Of a stretch of DNA of 32,068 nt, positions 17,537 to 27,993 are shown piece after piece. Numbering within the stretch: position 1 is the first letter of the stretch; every line of letters starts with the position of its first letter. The stretch lies in the NCBI GenBank assembly GCA_004214275.1, contig SGYJ01000007.1, positions 1-32,068 on the forward strand, read 5' to 3'. The notes under the pieces were generated by a model. That model worked only from the letters and a program-made list of their open reading frames with translations, made no database searches and was not told the origin of the DNA. This DNA comes from Acidimicrobiales bacterium. GTDB taxonomy: Bacteria; Actinomycetota; Acidimicrobiia; Acidimicrobiales; Poriferisodalaceae. Made by a program: the position numbers and the translations under genes.

Positions 17537-18703
17537 ATGAAATTAATCGGCGTTGCTATCGGTTTGTGTTCTCTGCTTCTCACTGCATGTGCTGCTGACG
17601 CACCCGACACCTATGCAGCCAAAGAATCCGAGTCAACAGGTCTTGGATCTAGTTCGACGACTACCAACGTAACCTCGGCATCATCCCAAAAAGACGCTAA
17701 ATCTTCCGTTACGACACCGACATCGGTGCCCGATTCTTCGCCCACCACAACCCCGGAGCAGACTCCAGAAGAAGAGTTACCTAAAGGACCCATTGCGCCG
17801 TACCGAGGAACTCCAGTCGATCCATCGGTACTGGTAGCACCCCAACTCGCATTAAAAATTGACAACGCACCGTCAGCCTTACCTCAGCAAGGTATCCAAG
17901 AAGCAGACATCGTCTTTGAAGAATTGGTAGAAGGGGGCCTGACGAGATTCCTTGCCATCTTCCAGTCCCAAGTTCCGGAATTTGTTGGACCGATTCGATC
18001 GGGCCGTTCAAGCGACATTCCTCTGCTCATGCCGTTTGATGGAGCACTTTTTGGATGGAGCGGTTCGAATTGGGCGTTCCGTCGGTTACTAGAGACGGTC
18101 GCAATTAGGGATGTCGGTTTGTATCGGAACCCGGCGCAATATTGGCGCAAGGATGACAGGCCCGCTCCGAGCAACTTATGGGCACGGTCTGCGCAGCTAT
18201 TAGAAAAAATTGAGGACAAATCGTTACCGGTGGAGCCGCTATGGCCGTTCCGTGAGTCACCGCGAAAGGATGAAAGCGGTCGGAAGATACAAGGGGTAGA
18301 AGTGAATTGGGGCTCGGTCGAGGTGTCATTCCGCTGGATCGATGACCAGAACCAATGGCAGAGATTTCAGAACGGGAACAGACACCTAGCGTTGGATAGA
18401 AGCGGCGACGAAGTCGAAGTAGCCGCACAGAATGTCATTATCCAATTTACGAAATATCTCTTGACCAACGAAGTTGACGGCAACGGCGCACGAATTCCAG
18501 TTGCCCAGCTTTCGGAAGGGTCCGGAACGGCTTGGATACTGAAAGACGGCCAAATCACTGAGGGACGCTGGGTGAAGCCGAACATTACCGTGCAGACAAA
18601 ATTTGTTGACGAAACCGGAAAAGCCATCGCAATGGCGCCGGGCGCTACCTGGGTTTTATTAGCGCCTCGCGACACAGCGACAATCATTGACGCCGACGAC
18701 TAA
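17537..18703 (+). CDS. DUF3048-family (YerB-like) lipoprotein
   Basis: Lipobox LLLTACAA, Ser/Thr-rich linker, then APQLALKIDNAPSALPQQGIQEADIVFEELVEGGLTRFLAIFQSQVPEFVGPIRSGRSSDI. Confidence 0.85.
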   Translation: MKLIGVAIGLCSLLLTACAADAPDTYAAKESESTGLGSSSTTTNVTSASSQKDAKSSVTTPTSVPDSSPTTTPEQTPEEELPKGPIAPYRGTPVDPSVLVAPQLALKIDNAPSALPQQGIQEADIVFEELVEGGLTRFLAIFQSQVPEFVGPIRSGRSSDIPLLMPFDGALFGWSGSNWAFRRLLETVAIRDVGLYRNPAQYWRKDDRPAPSNLWARSAQLLEKIEDKSLPVEPLWPFRESPRKDESGRKIQGVEVNWGSVEVSFRWIDDQNQWQRFQNGNRHLALDRSGDEVEVAAQNVIIQFTKYLLTNEVDGNGARIPVAQLSEGSGTAWILKDGQITEGRWVKPNITVQTKFVDETGKAIAMAPGATWVLLAPRDTATIIDADD

Positions 18704-18734
18704 GCGAAGCGACTTGTTCTGCACCTCACCGGCT

Positions 18735-18740
18735 TAGACT
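18735..18740 (+). promoter_or_regulatory. Candidate -10 element (TAGACT) upstream of pdxS
   Basis: TAGACT ends 6 nt before ATG 18747; CTTGTT 16 nt upstream as a possible -35. Confidence 0.35.
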
Positions 18741-18746
18741 GGAGGG

Positions 18747-19649
18747 ATGGCAGATAGTACGAGTGGATCGAACTCACAAGTTGGCACCGTGCGCGTGAAG
18801 CGAGGATTAGCTGACATGCTCCGCGGAGGGGTCATCATGGATGTGGTCACCCCCGCTGAAGCGAAGATTGCAGAAGACGCCGGTGCGGTCGCGGTGATGG
18901 CCCTCGAACGAGTGCCCGCTGATATTCGACGAGACGGGGGAGTGGCGCGCATGAGCGACCCCGCCATGGTTGAAGGTATACAACAAGCAGTCACTATCCC
19001 TGTGATGGCAAAAGCACGGATAGGACATTTCGCTGAAGCCCAAATTCTTGAATCACTTGGAGTGGATTACGTCGACGAATCCGAAGTACTAACACCCGCC
19101 GACGAAGCACACCACATCGACAAATGGTCATTTACAGTTCCTTTCGTCTGCGGAGCGACGAACCTGGGGGAGGCTCTGCGTCGTATTTCCGAAGGCGCCT
19201 GCATGATCCGTTCAAAGGGTGAAGCTGGGACTGGCAACATTGTTGAAGCAGTGCGTCACCTGCGGTCGATTCTGGGTGACATACGAAAGATCACCCAAGC
19301 AGACCAAGCAGAACTTTTTGACTGGGCTAAACAACTACAAGCCCCGTTGGGATTAGTCCAAGAGGTAGCAGAGACCGGATGTCTTCCAGTGCCAATGTTT
19401 TGTGCCGGAGGTATTGCGACCCCAGCTGACGCGTCCCTTGTAATGCAACTAGGAGCGGAAGCTGTTTTTGTTGGATCAGGGATCTTCAAAAGTGAAGACC
19501 CGGCGCCTAGAGCGAAAGCCATCGTCGAAGCGACCACTCACTTCAGAGACCCAACGATGGTTGCCAAAGTAAGTCGAGGGCTCGGAGACGCAATGCCCGG
19601 CCTTGAAATAGACGAACTTGATACCAAGCTCGCCGAACGCGGCTGGTAG
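18747..19649 (+). CDS. pdxS: Pyridoxal 5'-phosphate synthase subunit PdxS
   Basis: [61 protein letters not shown]. Confidence 0.98.
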   Translation: MADSTSGSNSQVGTVRVKRGLADMLRGGVIMDVVTPAEAKIAEDAGAVAVMALERVPADIRRDGGVARMSDPAMVEGIQQAVTIPVMAKARIGHFAEAQILESLGVDYVDESEVLTPADEAHHIDKWSFTVPFVCGATNLGEALRRISEGACMIRSKGEAGTGNIVEAVRHLRSILGDIRKITQADQAELFDWAKQLQAPLGLVQEVAETGCLPVPMFCAGGIATPADASLVMQLGAEAVFVGSGIFKSEDPAPRAKAIVEATTHFRDPTMVAKVSRGLGDAMPGLEIDELDTKLAERGW

Positions 19650-19658
19650 AAAAGTAAA

Positions 19659-20246
19659 TTGTCACCGATAGTCGGAGTCTTGGCGTTACAAGGCGCCTCA
19701 AGAGAACACACCGACGCGTTGGGCAAGCTCGGAACGACTGTCCGTCAAGTCAGATTACCTAAAGACCTTGATGGCCTCGACGCGATAGTTATCCCCGGTG
19801 GCGAGTCAACTACCATCTCAATGCTCTTGGAATCAAGCAAAACTTTCGAGCCTTTGTCAGACCTTTTGGCCGATGGGCTCCCCGTTCTAGGTACTTGTGC
19901 TGGAATGATTCTTCTAGCAAAAGAAGTACTAGACGGTCGATCTGACCAGCGAAGTTTTGCTCGAATCGATATAGCCGTTCGTCGAAATGCGTTCGGTCGG
20001 CAGATAGCAAGCTTCGAAACGGACCTGCATATCAAAGACCTCGAAGACCCTTTTCCAGGGGTCTTTATTCGAGCCCCCGGGGCACAAATACTTGATCCGT
20101 CAGTGGAAATACTTGCCAGCGTCAAACGAGAGACCGGCGAAGAGACACCCGTGTTTTGTCGGCAAGAAAACGTGATGGTCACCAGCTTCCACCCCGAATT
20201 AACAGACGATTTACGACTCCACCAAATGTTCTTAGAACACCTGTGA
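19659..20246 (+). CDS. pdxT: Pyridoxal 5'-phosphate synthase glutaminase subunit PdxT
   Basis: VIPGGESTTI, LGTCAGMILLAKE, TSFHPELTDD; TTG start. Confidence 0.96.
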   Translation: MSPIVGVLALQGASREHTDALGKLGTTVRQVRLPKDLDGLDAIVIPGGESTTISMLLESSKTFEPLSDLLADGLPVLGTCAGMILLAKEVLDGRSDQRSFARIDIAVRRNAFGRQIASFETDLHIKDLEDPFPGVFIRAPGAQILDPSVEILASVKRETGEETPVFCRQENVMVTSFHPELTDDLRLHQMFLEHL

Positions 20247-20329
20247 CGAACCTATAGTCGCGACTGACTACTGCAGCGACGTCCAATTCTTCTCGCGAGA
20301 GTGGCAGAATGTGGTCCGGAGGTATCGAA

Positions 20330-21082
20330 GTGTCCGGGCATTCCAAATGGGCGACCATCAAACATAAGAAAGGTGCGGCTGACAAAGCTCGCGGGAAACT
20401 TTTCGCCAAGCTTATTCGGCAGGTCGAAGTAGCAGCCCGTGAAGGCGGAGGAGACCTAGAGTCCAACGCAACTCTCCGGACTATGTATCAAAAGGCGCGC
20501 GATAATTCAGTGCCACTTGACACTATTGAACGAGCTATCAAACGGGGAACCGGCGAACTTGAGGGCGTCAACTACGAACAAGTCACTTATGAAGGTTACG
20601 CACCCCATGGGGTCGCGATGTTCGTTGATGTCCTCACTGATAACAGAAATAGAACCGGAGCTGAAATTCGAAGCGTTTTTACTCGAGCTGGAGGATCCCT
20701 TGCCGAGCCCGGAGCCGTCGCATGGCAATTCGACCGCAAAGGAGTGGTCCTGGTGCCCGGGTCAGCAGACGAAGATCAAGTCATGATGGCCGCTCTCGAA
20801 GCTGGCGCTGAAGATGTTGTGGCGGAAGGCGAAGTATGGAGAGTCACCACGGACCCATCAGACACAATCCCAGTAAGAGAAGCACTTGAAGGCTCCGGGA
20901 TTGAGGTTTCATCAACAGATCTGACCTACTTGCCACAGAACGTTATTGAACTCTTGTCTAGTGGCGAGGCTGCACAAGTGTTGGCGGTAATGGACGCACT
21001 CGATGATCATGATGACGTGCAAGGGGTCTACGCTAACTTTGACGTCCCTGACCAGGTATTGGCAGAACTCACCGAGGGCTGA
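20330..21082 (+). CDS. YebC/PmpR-family protein
   Basis: V(M)SGHSKWATIKHKKGAADKARGKLFAKLIRQVEVAAREGG; GTG 20330 with upstream GGAGG preferred to track start 20309. Confidence 0.95.
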   Translation: MSGHSKWATIKHKKGAADKARGKLFAKLIRQVEVAAREGGGDLESNATLRTMYQKARDNSVPLDTIERAIKRGTGELEGVNYEQVTYEGYAPHGVAMFVDVLTDNRNRTGAEIRSVFTRAGGSLAEPGAVAWQFDRKGVVLVPGSADEDQVMMAALEAGAEDVVAEGEVWRVTTDPSDTIPVREALEGSGIEVSSTDLTYLPQNVIELLSSGEAAQVLAVMDALDDHDDVQGVYANFDVPDQVLAELTEG

Positions 21083-21105
21083 TCGGTACCGCCGACCTCG
21101 TCATG

Positions 21106-21111
21106 TACAAT
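21106..21111 (+). promoter_or_regulatory. Candidate -10 element (TACAAT) for a leaderless ruvC transcript
   Basis: TACAAT ends 7 nt before the GTG start, with no recognisable SD; no convincing -35. Confidence 0.4.
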
Positions 21112-21118
21112 CGAACCT

Positions 21119-21622
21119 GTGTTCGTTTTAGGTATCGATCCTGGTTTGTCGCGTTGCGGTTATGGCGTCGTGGAGCAGTCAGGTCGGAAAGCTGAAGCCG
21201 TAGCAATCGGTGTCATAAGAACGCCAGCTAAGGCTCCTACAGCCGAACGCTTGGCCTGGATTCACGACGAATTCGTCAAGCTAGTTGAAGAACATAAGCC
21301 AGACGTCGTCGCTATAGAGCGCGTCTTTTTCCAAGCCAACGCCCGTACTGCTATGGGAGTCGCTCAAGTAAGCGGTTTAGCAATGGCTATTGGGCATTCA
21401 GCAGGAGCTGAAGTAGTCGACTACACCCCTAATCAGGTTAAGGACGCTGTTGCAGGCTGGGGAGGCGCCAACAAAGAGCAAATGCAACGTATGGTGCAGT
21501 CGTTGCTTAGATTGCCCGAACTGCCGTCGCCACCAGATGCTGCTGACGCGGCAGCCGTCGCGCTCTGCCATCTAGCCCACCGGGCGACCCGACAACTGGC
21601 CAAGAGCTCGAAGCTGTCATGA
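21119..21622 (+). CDS. ruvC: Holliday junction resolvase RuvC
   Basis: VLGIDPGLSRCGYGVVE, VVAIERVFF, PPDAADAAAVALCH; GTG start. Confidence 0.97.
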   Translation: MFVLGIDPGLSRCGYGVVEQSGRKAEAVAIGVIRTPAKAPTAERLAWIHDEFVKLVEEHKPDVVAIERVFFQANARTAMGVAQVSGLAMAIGHSAGAEVVDYTPNQVKDAVAGWGGANKEQMQRMVQSLLRLPELPSPPDAADAAAVALCHLAHRATRQLAKSSKLS

Positions 21623-22209
21623 TCGGCTCGCTTCGCGGTTCAGTCGTGGACAAGGACCCCGACGGGGAGATCGTTATTGAAGTGGCCGGAGTTGGATACA
21701 GGGTTAGCGTCAATCCCAGAACTCTCGGTGACCTATCAGATGTTGGGGCTGAAGCGTTTGTGCATATTCACCACCACATACGCGAAGACGACCAGCAACT
21801 TTATGGGTTTGCAACATTGATCGAACGTAAATGTTTCGAGTCAGTCATAGGCGCTCATGGTGTTGGTCCAGCATTGGGCATGGCGGTACTCGCCACTTTG
21901 CCACCAGACGAACTTCGTCAGGCAGTAGCAACTGAAGATGTTGACGCTTTGTGCCTGGTACCTGGAGTTGGAAAGAAAACCGCTCAGAGAATGGTTTTAG
22001 AACTTAAGAACCGGCTCGACGTTGCGGGCTACGAGACCGACGGATTGACTTCTGACCCGGCAGTCACCTCCTCGGCGCTGACCGATGTCCGCGAAGCCCT
22101 GACCCAGATGGGTTTTGGGCCTGATGAAGTGCGTCACGCTGTCGAAGATCTTCAAGGGGATGACACTCCAACGATGCTGCGTGAAGCCCTCCAACGGATG
22201 AACCGCTAA
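21619..22209 (+). CDS. ruvA: Holliday junction DNA helicase subunit RuvA
   Basis: [57 protein letters not shown]. Confidence 0.97.
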   Translation: MIGSLRGSVVDKDPDGEIVIEVAGVGYRVSVNPRTLGDLSDVGAEAFVHIHHHIREDDQQLYGFATLIERKCFESVIGAHGVGPALGMAVLATLPPDELRQAVATEDVDALCLVPGVGKKTAQRMVLELKNRLDVAGYETDGLTSDPAVTSSALTDVREALTQMGFGPDEVRHAVEDLQGDDTPTMLREALQRMNR

Positions 22210-23294
22210 TGAGCGAAGACGAATGGGGTCGAGAAGAAGGTTTTCGTCGAGGTGAGAACGAAGAACGAGACGAAGTACTAAGCGCCGATCTCGTTAGAGA
22301 GGACAATGACGAGGCTGGTTTACGTCCGCGTCGACTCGACGAATTCGTCGGTCAAGCAGAACTCAAGGAACATTTGGGGGTGTTGTTGGAGGCAGCCCGC
22401 GGCAGAGAGCAAACACCCGATCACCTGCTGTTCGCCGGCCCCCCTGGTCTCGGAAAAACGACTCTGGCAGGAATAGTCGCTGCCGAACTTGAGGTGACAA
22501 TGCACGTCACCTCGGGACCGGCAATTGAACGAGCAGGAGACCTTGCTGCGATTCTCACCAATCTTTCAGACCGTGATGTGCTGTTCATCGATGAAATCCA
22601 CCGCCTCCCCAAACAAGTAGAGGAAGTGCTCTACCCGGCTATGGAAGATTTTCAGTTGGACGTTGTACTGGGTAAAGGGCCCGCGGCGCGTTCGATTCGC
22701 TTTGACCTTCCGCCATTTACTTTGGTCGGTGCAACAACAAGAACTGGACTGATCGCAGGGCCGCTTAGGGATCGCTTCGGCCTTGTCGAACGCCTTGATT
22801 ACTACGACTCTCAAGAGTTGCAGTCGATAGTTGAACGAGCCGCCGGCATTCTCTCGGTCACAGTCGACTCTGATGGTGCCGCCGAAATTGCTAGCAGAAG
22901 TAGAGGTACACCTCGCATAGCTAATCGCCTACTCCGTCGAGTGCGAGACTTTGCTGAGGTGCGAGCTGACGGAGATATCAACGTTGAGGTTGCCCGCGAC
23001 GGATTAGCGCTTTTCGGAGTTGACGAACTTGGTCTAGATAAAGTTGACCGGTCGATTCTGGAATCAATAGCGCTCACTCATGTTGGAGGACCTGTTGGTT
23101 TATCAACATTGTCGATAACTGTCGGTGAGCAACCAGAGACTCTTGAAGACGTTTACGAACCGTTCTTGATTCAACAGGGGTTGCTGCAACGCACTCCGCG
23201 TGGGCGCGTTGTCACCGCATCAGCTTTTGCGCACCTCGGAGTGTCGCCACCCGCGCAATTTGGCGAAGATCCCTCTTTGTTCGACGAAAAGTAA
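22209..23294 (+). CDS. ruvB: Holliday junction DNA helicase RuvB
   Basis: [74 protein letters not shown]. Confidence 0.98.
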   Translation: MSEDEWGREEGFRRGENEERDEVLSADLVREDNDEAGLRPRRLDEFVGQAELKEHLGVLLEAARGREQTPDHLLFAGPPGLGKTTLAGIVAAELEVTMHVTSGPAIERAGDLAAILTNLSDRDVLFIDEIHRLPKQVEEVLYPAMEDFQLDVVLGKGPAARSIRFDLPPFTLVGATTRTGLIAGPLRDRFGLVERLDYYDSQELQSIVERAAGILSVTVDSDGAAEIASRSRGTPRIANRLLRRVRDFAEVRADGDINVEVARDGLALFGVDELGLDKVDRSILESIALTHVGGPVGLSTLSITVGEQPETLEDVYEPFLIQQGLLQRTPRGRVVTASAFAHLGVSPPAQFGEDPSLFDEK

Positions 23295-23304
23295 GATTTT
23301 CCAG

Positions 23305-23928
23305 ATGGGTTCTGACCGAGTTTGGTATGGCGCTTACGGCTCAAACGTTCTAGAAGAACGGTTTCTTCGGTACATACAAGGCGGCAGCTACGGGCCGAAC
23401 AATGCTGAGCACGTTGGGGCCCGCGACAACCAAGATCCAGGGCCAACCTCACCCATAGTGCATGGCCCCTGGAGCCTCTCATTCGGTTTTTCGTCAGAAA
23501 GGTGGGGCGGAGGTGTCGCCTTCCTTAATCCCCACATTGATGAAGGCGCATGCGTTCGTTGTTGGGACATTACGGCGGAACAATTTATGGACGTTGCAGC
23601 TCAAGAAAATGGACTTCGACCGGGCGATGTTCAAGTCGATATAGCGGAAGTAAGAGAAGCGGGAGAACTGCAGATCGGAGACTCTTGGTACTCGAGAATC
23701 GTTCATCTGGGTGACTTCCATGGACAGCCATTGATGACCTTTACGAGTTCTAAATCGGTAGAACCGAGAGCACCAGGAGAACCATATTTGTCGGTGATTC
23801 TAAATGGATTTATAGAAGCTGCTCCAACCCAACTAAGTCAGCATCTAGACCGGTTAATGCGCGCACGAGGAGTAGATTCTGCATGGACCCGAGAAGCGCT
23901 CATAGGACTAGCAAACTTGGAGACCTGA
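23305..23928 (+). CDS. Hypothetical protein with N-terminal YGSN motif, possibly gamma-glutamylcyclotransferase fold
   Basis: VWYGAYGSNVLEERFLRYIQGG; ATG 23305 preferred to the track start, which lies inside ruvB. Confidence 0.65.
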   Translation: MGSDRVWYGAYGSNVLEERFLRYIQGGSYGPNNAEHVGARDNQDPGPTSPIVHGPWSLSFGFSSERWGGGVAFLNPHIDEGACVRCWDITAEQFMDVAAQENGLRPGDVQVDIAEVREAGELQIGDSWYSRIVHLGDFHGQPLMTFTSSKSVEPRAPGEPYLSVILNGFIEAAPTQLSQHLDRLMRARGVDSAWTREALIGLANLET

Positions 23929-23968
23929 AATCAGCGGCGATACGAGTGCCTAACAGTCTGTCCAAAAT

Positions 23969-24988
23969 ATGAAGGAATTTGATTACGAACTACCCCAAGG
24001 AGCGATTGCCCAGGAACCCGCTAAACCGCGCGACAGCGCGAAGTTGCTCGTTGACGTAGGGATCGATCGCCCTCCTCAACATTTGACCGTTGCCAACCTG
24101 CCTGACCAGTTAGCTCCTGGCGACGTCGTCGTGGTGAACGAGACAAGTGTTATCCCTGCGCGGCTACCACTGCGAAAAGCCACTGGCGGCGCAGTCGAAG
24201 TCCTGTTGCTGGAGCCCGTGGTTGATGGTTGGGCCGCACTAGTGAAGCCAAGTCGTCGCGTGAAAAGTGGAACCGAATTACGAAGCGAACGAGACAAAGA
24301 CCTTCAAGTAATAGTGGGTGAGGAAATTGGCGAAGACGGCCAAAGAAAAGTAGTCGTCCTACACGCAGGTGTAGCAGTCTCCAGTCCCAGTGAAAGCCGG
24401 AGGCTCTCTATAGCCGGGGAGTCACCGCTCCCACCGTACATAACTTCAAAAGGACACTCTCCAGAGCGATACCAGACTGTTTATGCTCGGACCCCAGGTT
24501 CAGTGGCAGCGCCCACCGCTGGTCTTCATCTAACCAATGAACTTCTGCAAAAAATTAGAGCTAAGGGTGCACGGATTGAAAAAGTCGACCTAGTTGTAGG
24601 CCTCGATACCTTCCGACCCGTGACAGTGGACGACCCCGCCGACCACATCATGCATAGTGAGAGCTACAAAGTTAACGAAAGCACGTGGGAAGCTTGCCAA
24701 ACAGCGCGGCGAGTTGTGGCGATCGGGACGACCACAGTTCGAGCTCTCGAATCCGCCGCTCGAGGGACGTTGTCAGGCCGCACTGACCTTTTCTTGCGAC
24801 GCGGATCTCAATTTGAGGTCGTCGACGTTTTGATGACTAACTTCCATATGCCTCGATCAACTCTTCTCATGATGATTGATGCCTTTATCGGGGAACGGTG
24901 GAAAGAGTTATACCGAGAAGCACTAGACAACAACTACAGATTTCTTTCTTTCGGCGACGCAATGTTGTTGCGCCGGACTCCTAGTTGA
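23969..24988 (+). CDS. queA: S-adenosylmethionine:tRNA ribosyltransferase-isomerase QueA
   Basis: FDYELPQGAIAQEPAKPRDSAKLL, PLPPYI, ERYQTVYARTPGSVAAPTAGLHLT, TNFHMPRSTLLMMIDAF. Confidence 0.97.
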   Translation: MKEFDYELPQGAIAQEPAKPRDSAKLLVDVGIDRPPQHLTVANLPDQLAPGDVVVVNETSVIPARLPLRKATGGAVEVLLLEPVVDGWAALVKPSRRVKSGTELRSERDKDLQVIVGEEIGEDGQRKVVVLHAGVAVSSPSESRRLSIAGESPLPPYITSKGHSPERYQTVYARTPGSVAAPTAGLHLTNELLQKIRAKGARIEKVDLVVGLDTFRPVTVDDPADHIMHSESYKVNESTWEACQTARRVVAIGTTTVRALESAARGTLSGRTDLFLRRGSQFEVVDVLMTNFHMPRSTLLMMIDAFIGERWKELYREALDNNYRFLSFGDAMLLRRTPS

Positions 24989-25015
24989 GCGGTCCTCTGC
25001 CATGCTGGAACAACT

Positions 25016-26110
25016 GTGTCATTGTCCTTCGAACTACTAGCGTCAGATAACCAAGCTCGACGAGGTCGAATCCACACTTCTCGAGGCTCGATCGAAACTC
25101 CCGTGTTCATGCCCGTTGGCACACGAGGTGCAGTAATTCACCTTGACCAACGCGACTATAAAGAACTTGATATTGAAGTCGTGCTCGGAAACACCTACCA
25201 CCTCATGCTGCGGCCAGGAGCACAAATTATTGAGGATTTAGGAGGGCTTCATTCCTTCGCTTCTTGGGACGGTCACATGCTGACTGATTCTGGAGGCTTT
25301 CAGGTCATGTCGTTGAATGACAACGTAAAGATTGATGATGATGGAGTCACATTCACCTCCATCTACGATGGTTCAAAAGTACGTTTCACACCCGAAGACG
25401 CAGTGACTACACAAGAGCAACTGGGCGCCGATATCCAAATGGCACTTGATGTTTGTCCCCCGCTCCCGTCATCACAAGACACGGTTCTCAAAGCAATGGA
25501 ACGAACTCACGATTGGGCTTCGCGAGCTAAGTCTGCTCACCGAAGGACCGACCAAGCTTTGTTCGGCATTGTGCAAGGGGGAATCGATCCGGAGCTTCGC
25601 ACCAAGAGTGCAAAATACATGACCTCACTCGACTTTCCCGGCTACGGAATTGGAGGCCTGTCCGTAGGCGAAAGTCACAATGAAATGATGCCTGCCCTAA
25701 AGGCGGCAACTGTCGAATTACCGAAAGATAAGCCTCGCTATCTCATGGGTGTCGGCGACCCAGCCCGAATTGTTGATGCAATCGGATCCGGCGTCGACAT
25801 GTTTGACTGCGTATTGCCGACGAGGCTTGCTCGGCACGGAACAATCCTCACTTCTCGTGGAAAGCTGAACCTCCGCAACGCAAAACACGCTCGTGACGAC
25901 GAACCTCTAGACCCGGCAAACCCGATGTCTAATAGTTTTAGTCGCGCGTACTTACGACACCTGATGCAAGTGAAAGAGCCGACAGCTGCTCGAATAGCGA
26001 CCATGCATAACCTTTGGTTCCTTCTAGATCTTGTGAAACGGGCGAGGCGAGCCATAGAAGACGGCACATATGACTCTTTCCGTTTAGAGACTCTGGAAAC
26101 TTGGGTTTAA
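25016..26110 (+). CDS. tgt: tRNA-guanine transglycosylase, Zn-cysteine-less variant
   Basis: RRGRIHTSRGSIETPVFMPVGTRGAV, MLTDSGGFQVMSL, DMFDCVLPTRLARHGTILTSRGKLNLRN; C-terminal CxCxxC absent. Confidence 0.95.
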   Translation: MSLSFELLASDNQARRGRIHTSRGSIETPVFMPVGTRGAVIHLDQRDYKELDIEVVLGNTYHLMLRPGAQIIEDLGGLHSFASWDGHMLTDSGGFQVMSLNDNVKIDDDGVTFTSIYDGSKVRFTPEDAVTTQEQLGADIQMALDVCPPLPSSQDTVLKAMERTHDWASRAKSAHRRTDQALFGIVQGGIDPELRTKSAKYMTSLDFPGYGIGGLSVGESHNEMMPALKAATVELPKDKPRYLMGVGDPARIVDAIGSGVDMFDCVLPTRLARHGTILTSRGKLNLRNAKHARDDEPLDPANPMSNSFSRAYLRHLMQVKEPTAARIATMHNLWFLLDLVKRARRAIEDGTYDSFRLETLETWV

Positions 26111-26215
26111 TTGCCCAAAGTTCACACTGAACGACCAAAGATTCATGGACACAGGAGATGCGGGCAGTACGCTGACATCTGCTTGTTCTAATCCTCTAAT
26201 CCGGAGTCCTTTACC

Positions 26216-26536
26216 ATGGCACTGCTACTGCCAATCATTGTCTTTGTTGGCATGTATTTCTTGATACTGCGACCTCAGCAGAAACGAATGAAGGAACGAG
26301 AGGCGCTGGTCCGGGCGGCCGGCGTTGGAGATGAAGTGGCGACCGTCGGTGGAGTGATCGGGATCATCGTGGCAGAGGAAGACGAAAACGTTGTTTCCCT
26401 CGAAGTTGACGACGACGTTGAGCTAAGGGTGCAGCGACGGTCAATCGGAGAAATTGTTACCAAAGCAGAACAAGCCGCTGACGCTTCCGATAACGCTGAC
26501 GACGACGGCGACGGCGACGACGGCGCCGACGACTGA
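26216..26536 (+). CDS. yajC: Preprotein translocase subunit YajC
   Basis: LLLPIIVFVGMYFLILRPQQKRMKEREALV, GDEVATVGGVIGII; acidic tail; directly upstream of secD. Confidence 0.93.
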   Translation: MALLLPIIVFVGMYFLILRPQQKRMKEREALVRAAGVGDEVATVGGVIGIIVAEEDENVVSLEVDDDVELRVQRRSIGEIVTKAEQAADASDNADDDGDGDDGADD

Positions 26537-26568
26537 GTATCAAGCTTTAACTGAATTGGATTAGACCC

Positions 26569-27993
26569 TTGCGCCGTTCTCACATTGTCTCTCTCTTCAT
26601 GGTCCTGCTTATTGCCGGAGCATCGCTGGCGGGCGTCCTATCTGCAGGGTGGACTCCGGTGCTCGGGGTGCAACTCCAAGGTGGGGTAGAAGTTGTGTTA
26701 CGTCCAGCGAACGAAGTATCTGACGAGCAATTCGAACGTGCAATCGAAATTATTCGCAATCGTGTTGACGCAATAGGTGTAGCGGAACCAGATATCACGC
26801 GACAGGGAGATCAGGTAGTCATTCAACTACCTGGAGTCAAAGACAAACAACGAGCGGTAGATCTCATAGGAAAGACAGCTGAATTGACCTTCAGGCCTGT
26901 GATCACTTTCTTCGACCCGCTCGACCCCAACCAACGCGCAGCAGCCCAACAAGTAGTTGAAGGTTCCCAAGTCGCCGAAGGCGACAATGCCGATGAAGAT
27001 ACCGAACAGACGGTGTCACTATCAGAGCTGCTAACGCCGCCTGAGGAAGATGGAGCAACAGCCACGGTCGCCCTTTTGGGTTCCGATGGGCAAATGGGGT
27101 TCGTTCTGGCTCCAGCTCAATTGACTGGAGAGGTAATTGAAGAGGCTGTAGCTACCTTCCAAGGTCAATGGATTGTCAATCTGTCGCTCAATGACGAAGG
27201 AGCACTCCTTTTTGACCAGATGGCAGTAGCTAACTATGAAAGACAAGTCGCGATTGTCCTTGACGGAGTAGTTGAATCGGCACCGACGATCAATGCCATC
27301 GAATTCAACGGTCAGGCCGTGATTTCAGGCTCATTTGATGAAGCCGAAGCAAAGAACCTCGCATTAGTGCTTCGTTTCGGAGCCCTCCCAGTTGAGTTTG
27401 AACGAGACGACGTGCGTACGGTTTCAGCGACACTGGGAGAAGGAACGCTGCGCGCCGGTGTGATCGCCGGCTTGGTGGGTTTGATGTTGGTCGGTCTGTA
27501 CATGTTGCTTTATTACCGATTACTCGGCTTGGTCGCGATCTGCAGCCTCGCGGTAAGTGGCGCCACGCTGTGGTCCATCATTGCTTGGTTGGGTGAGAGT
27601 AAAGGTTTGGCCCTAACGCTGGCGGGCGCCACCGGCATCATCGTTTCGATCGGTGTTCAGGTCGACTCGAACATCGTGTACTACGAGAGAATCAAAGAAG
27701 AAGTTCGACGGGGTCGAGCCGTGAGATCGGCGGCCGACGGAAGTTTTAGGGCCGCATTCTCAACCATTGTCTGGGCTGACCTTGCCTCTCTCATTGGCGC
27801 GGGTGTCCTGTACCAGCTGACAAGTGGAACAGTCAGAGGTTTTGCGCTGTACCTAGGTATCACAACTCTTATCGATCTGGCTGTCTCCTTCTTCTTCATG
27901 CGACCCCTGGTGGTCTTCGTTGCTCGGCGTCTTGTAAATGAGCGCCCGAGACGACTTGGCCTCACCACGGTTACCGAGGAGGCATCAGTATGA
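26569..27993 (+). CDS. secD: Protein translocase subunit SecD
   Basis: EIIRNRVDAIGVAEPDITRQGDQVVIQLPGV, GQAVISGSFDEAEAKNLALVLRFGALPVEF, VDSNIVYYERIKEEVRRG; TTG start. Confidence 0.96.
   Translation: MRRSHIVSLFMVLLIAGASLAGVLSAGWTPVLGVQLQGGVEVVLRPANEVSDEQFERAIEIIRNRVDAIGVAEPDITRQGDQVVIQLPGVKDKQRAVDLIGKTAELTFRPVITFFDPLDPNQRAAAQQVVEGSQVAEGDNADEDTEQTVSLSELLTPPEEDGATATVALLGSDGQMGFVLAPAQLTGEVIEEAVATFQGQWIVNLSLNDEGALLFDQMAVANYERQVAIVLDGVVESAPTINAIEFNGQAVISGSFDEAEAKNLALVLRFGALPVEFERDDVRTVSATLGEGTLRAGVIAGLVGLMLVGLYMLLYYRLLGLVAICSLAVSGATLWSIIAWLGESKGLALTLAGATGIIVSIGVQVDSNIVYYERIKEEVRRGRAVRSAADGSFRAAFSTIVWADLASLIGAGVLYQLTSGTVRGFALYLGITTLIDLAVSFFFMRPLVVFVARRLVNERPRRLGLTTVTEEASV

Noticed and set aside
26466-26535. 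GAC/GGC-rich repeat-like tract at the end of yajC
   Set aside because: Encodes an acidic Asp/Gly tail (ASDNADDDGDGDDGADD); a codon-level low-complexity tail rather than a separate repeat element.
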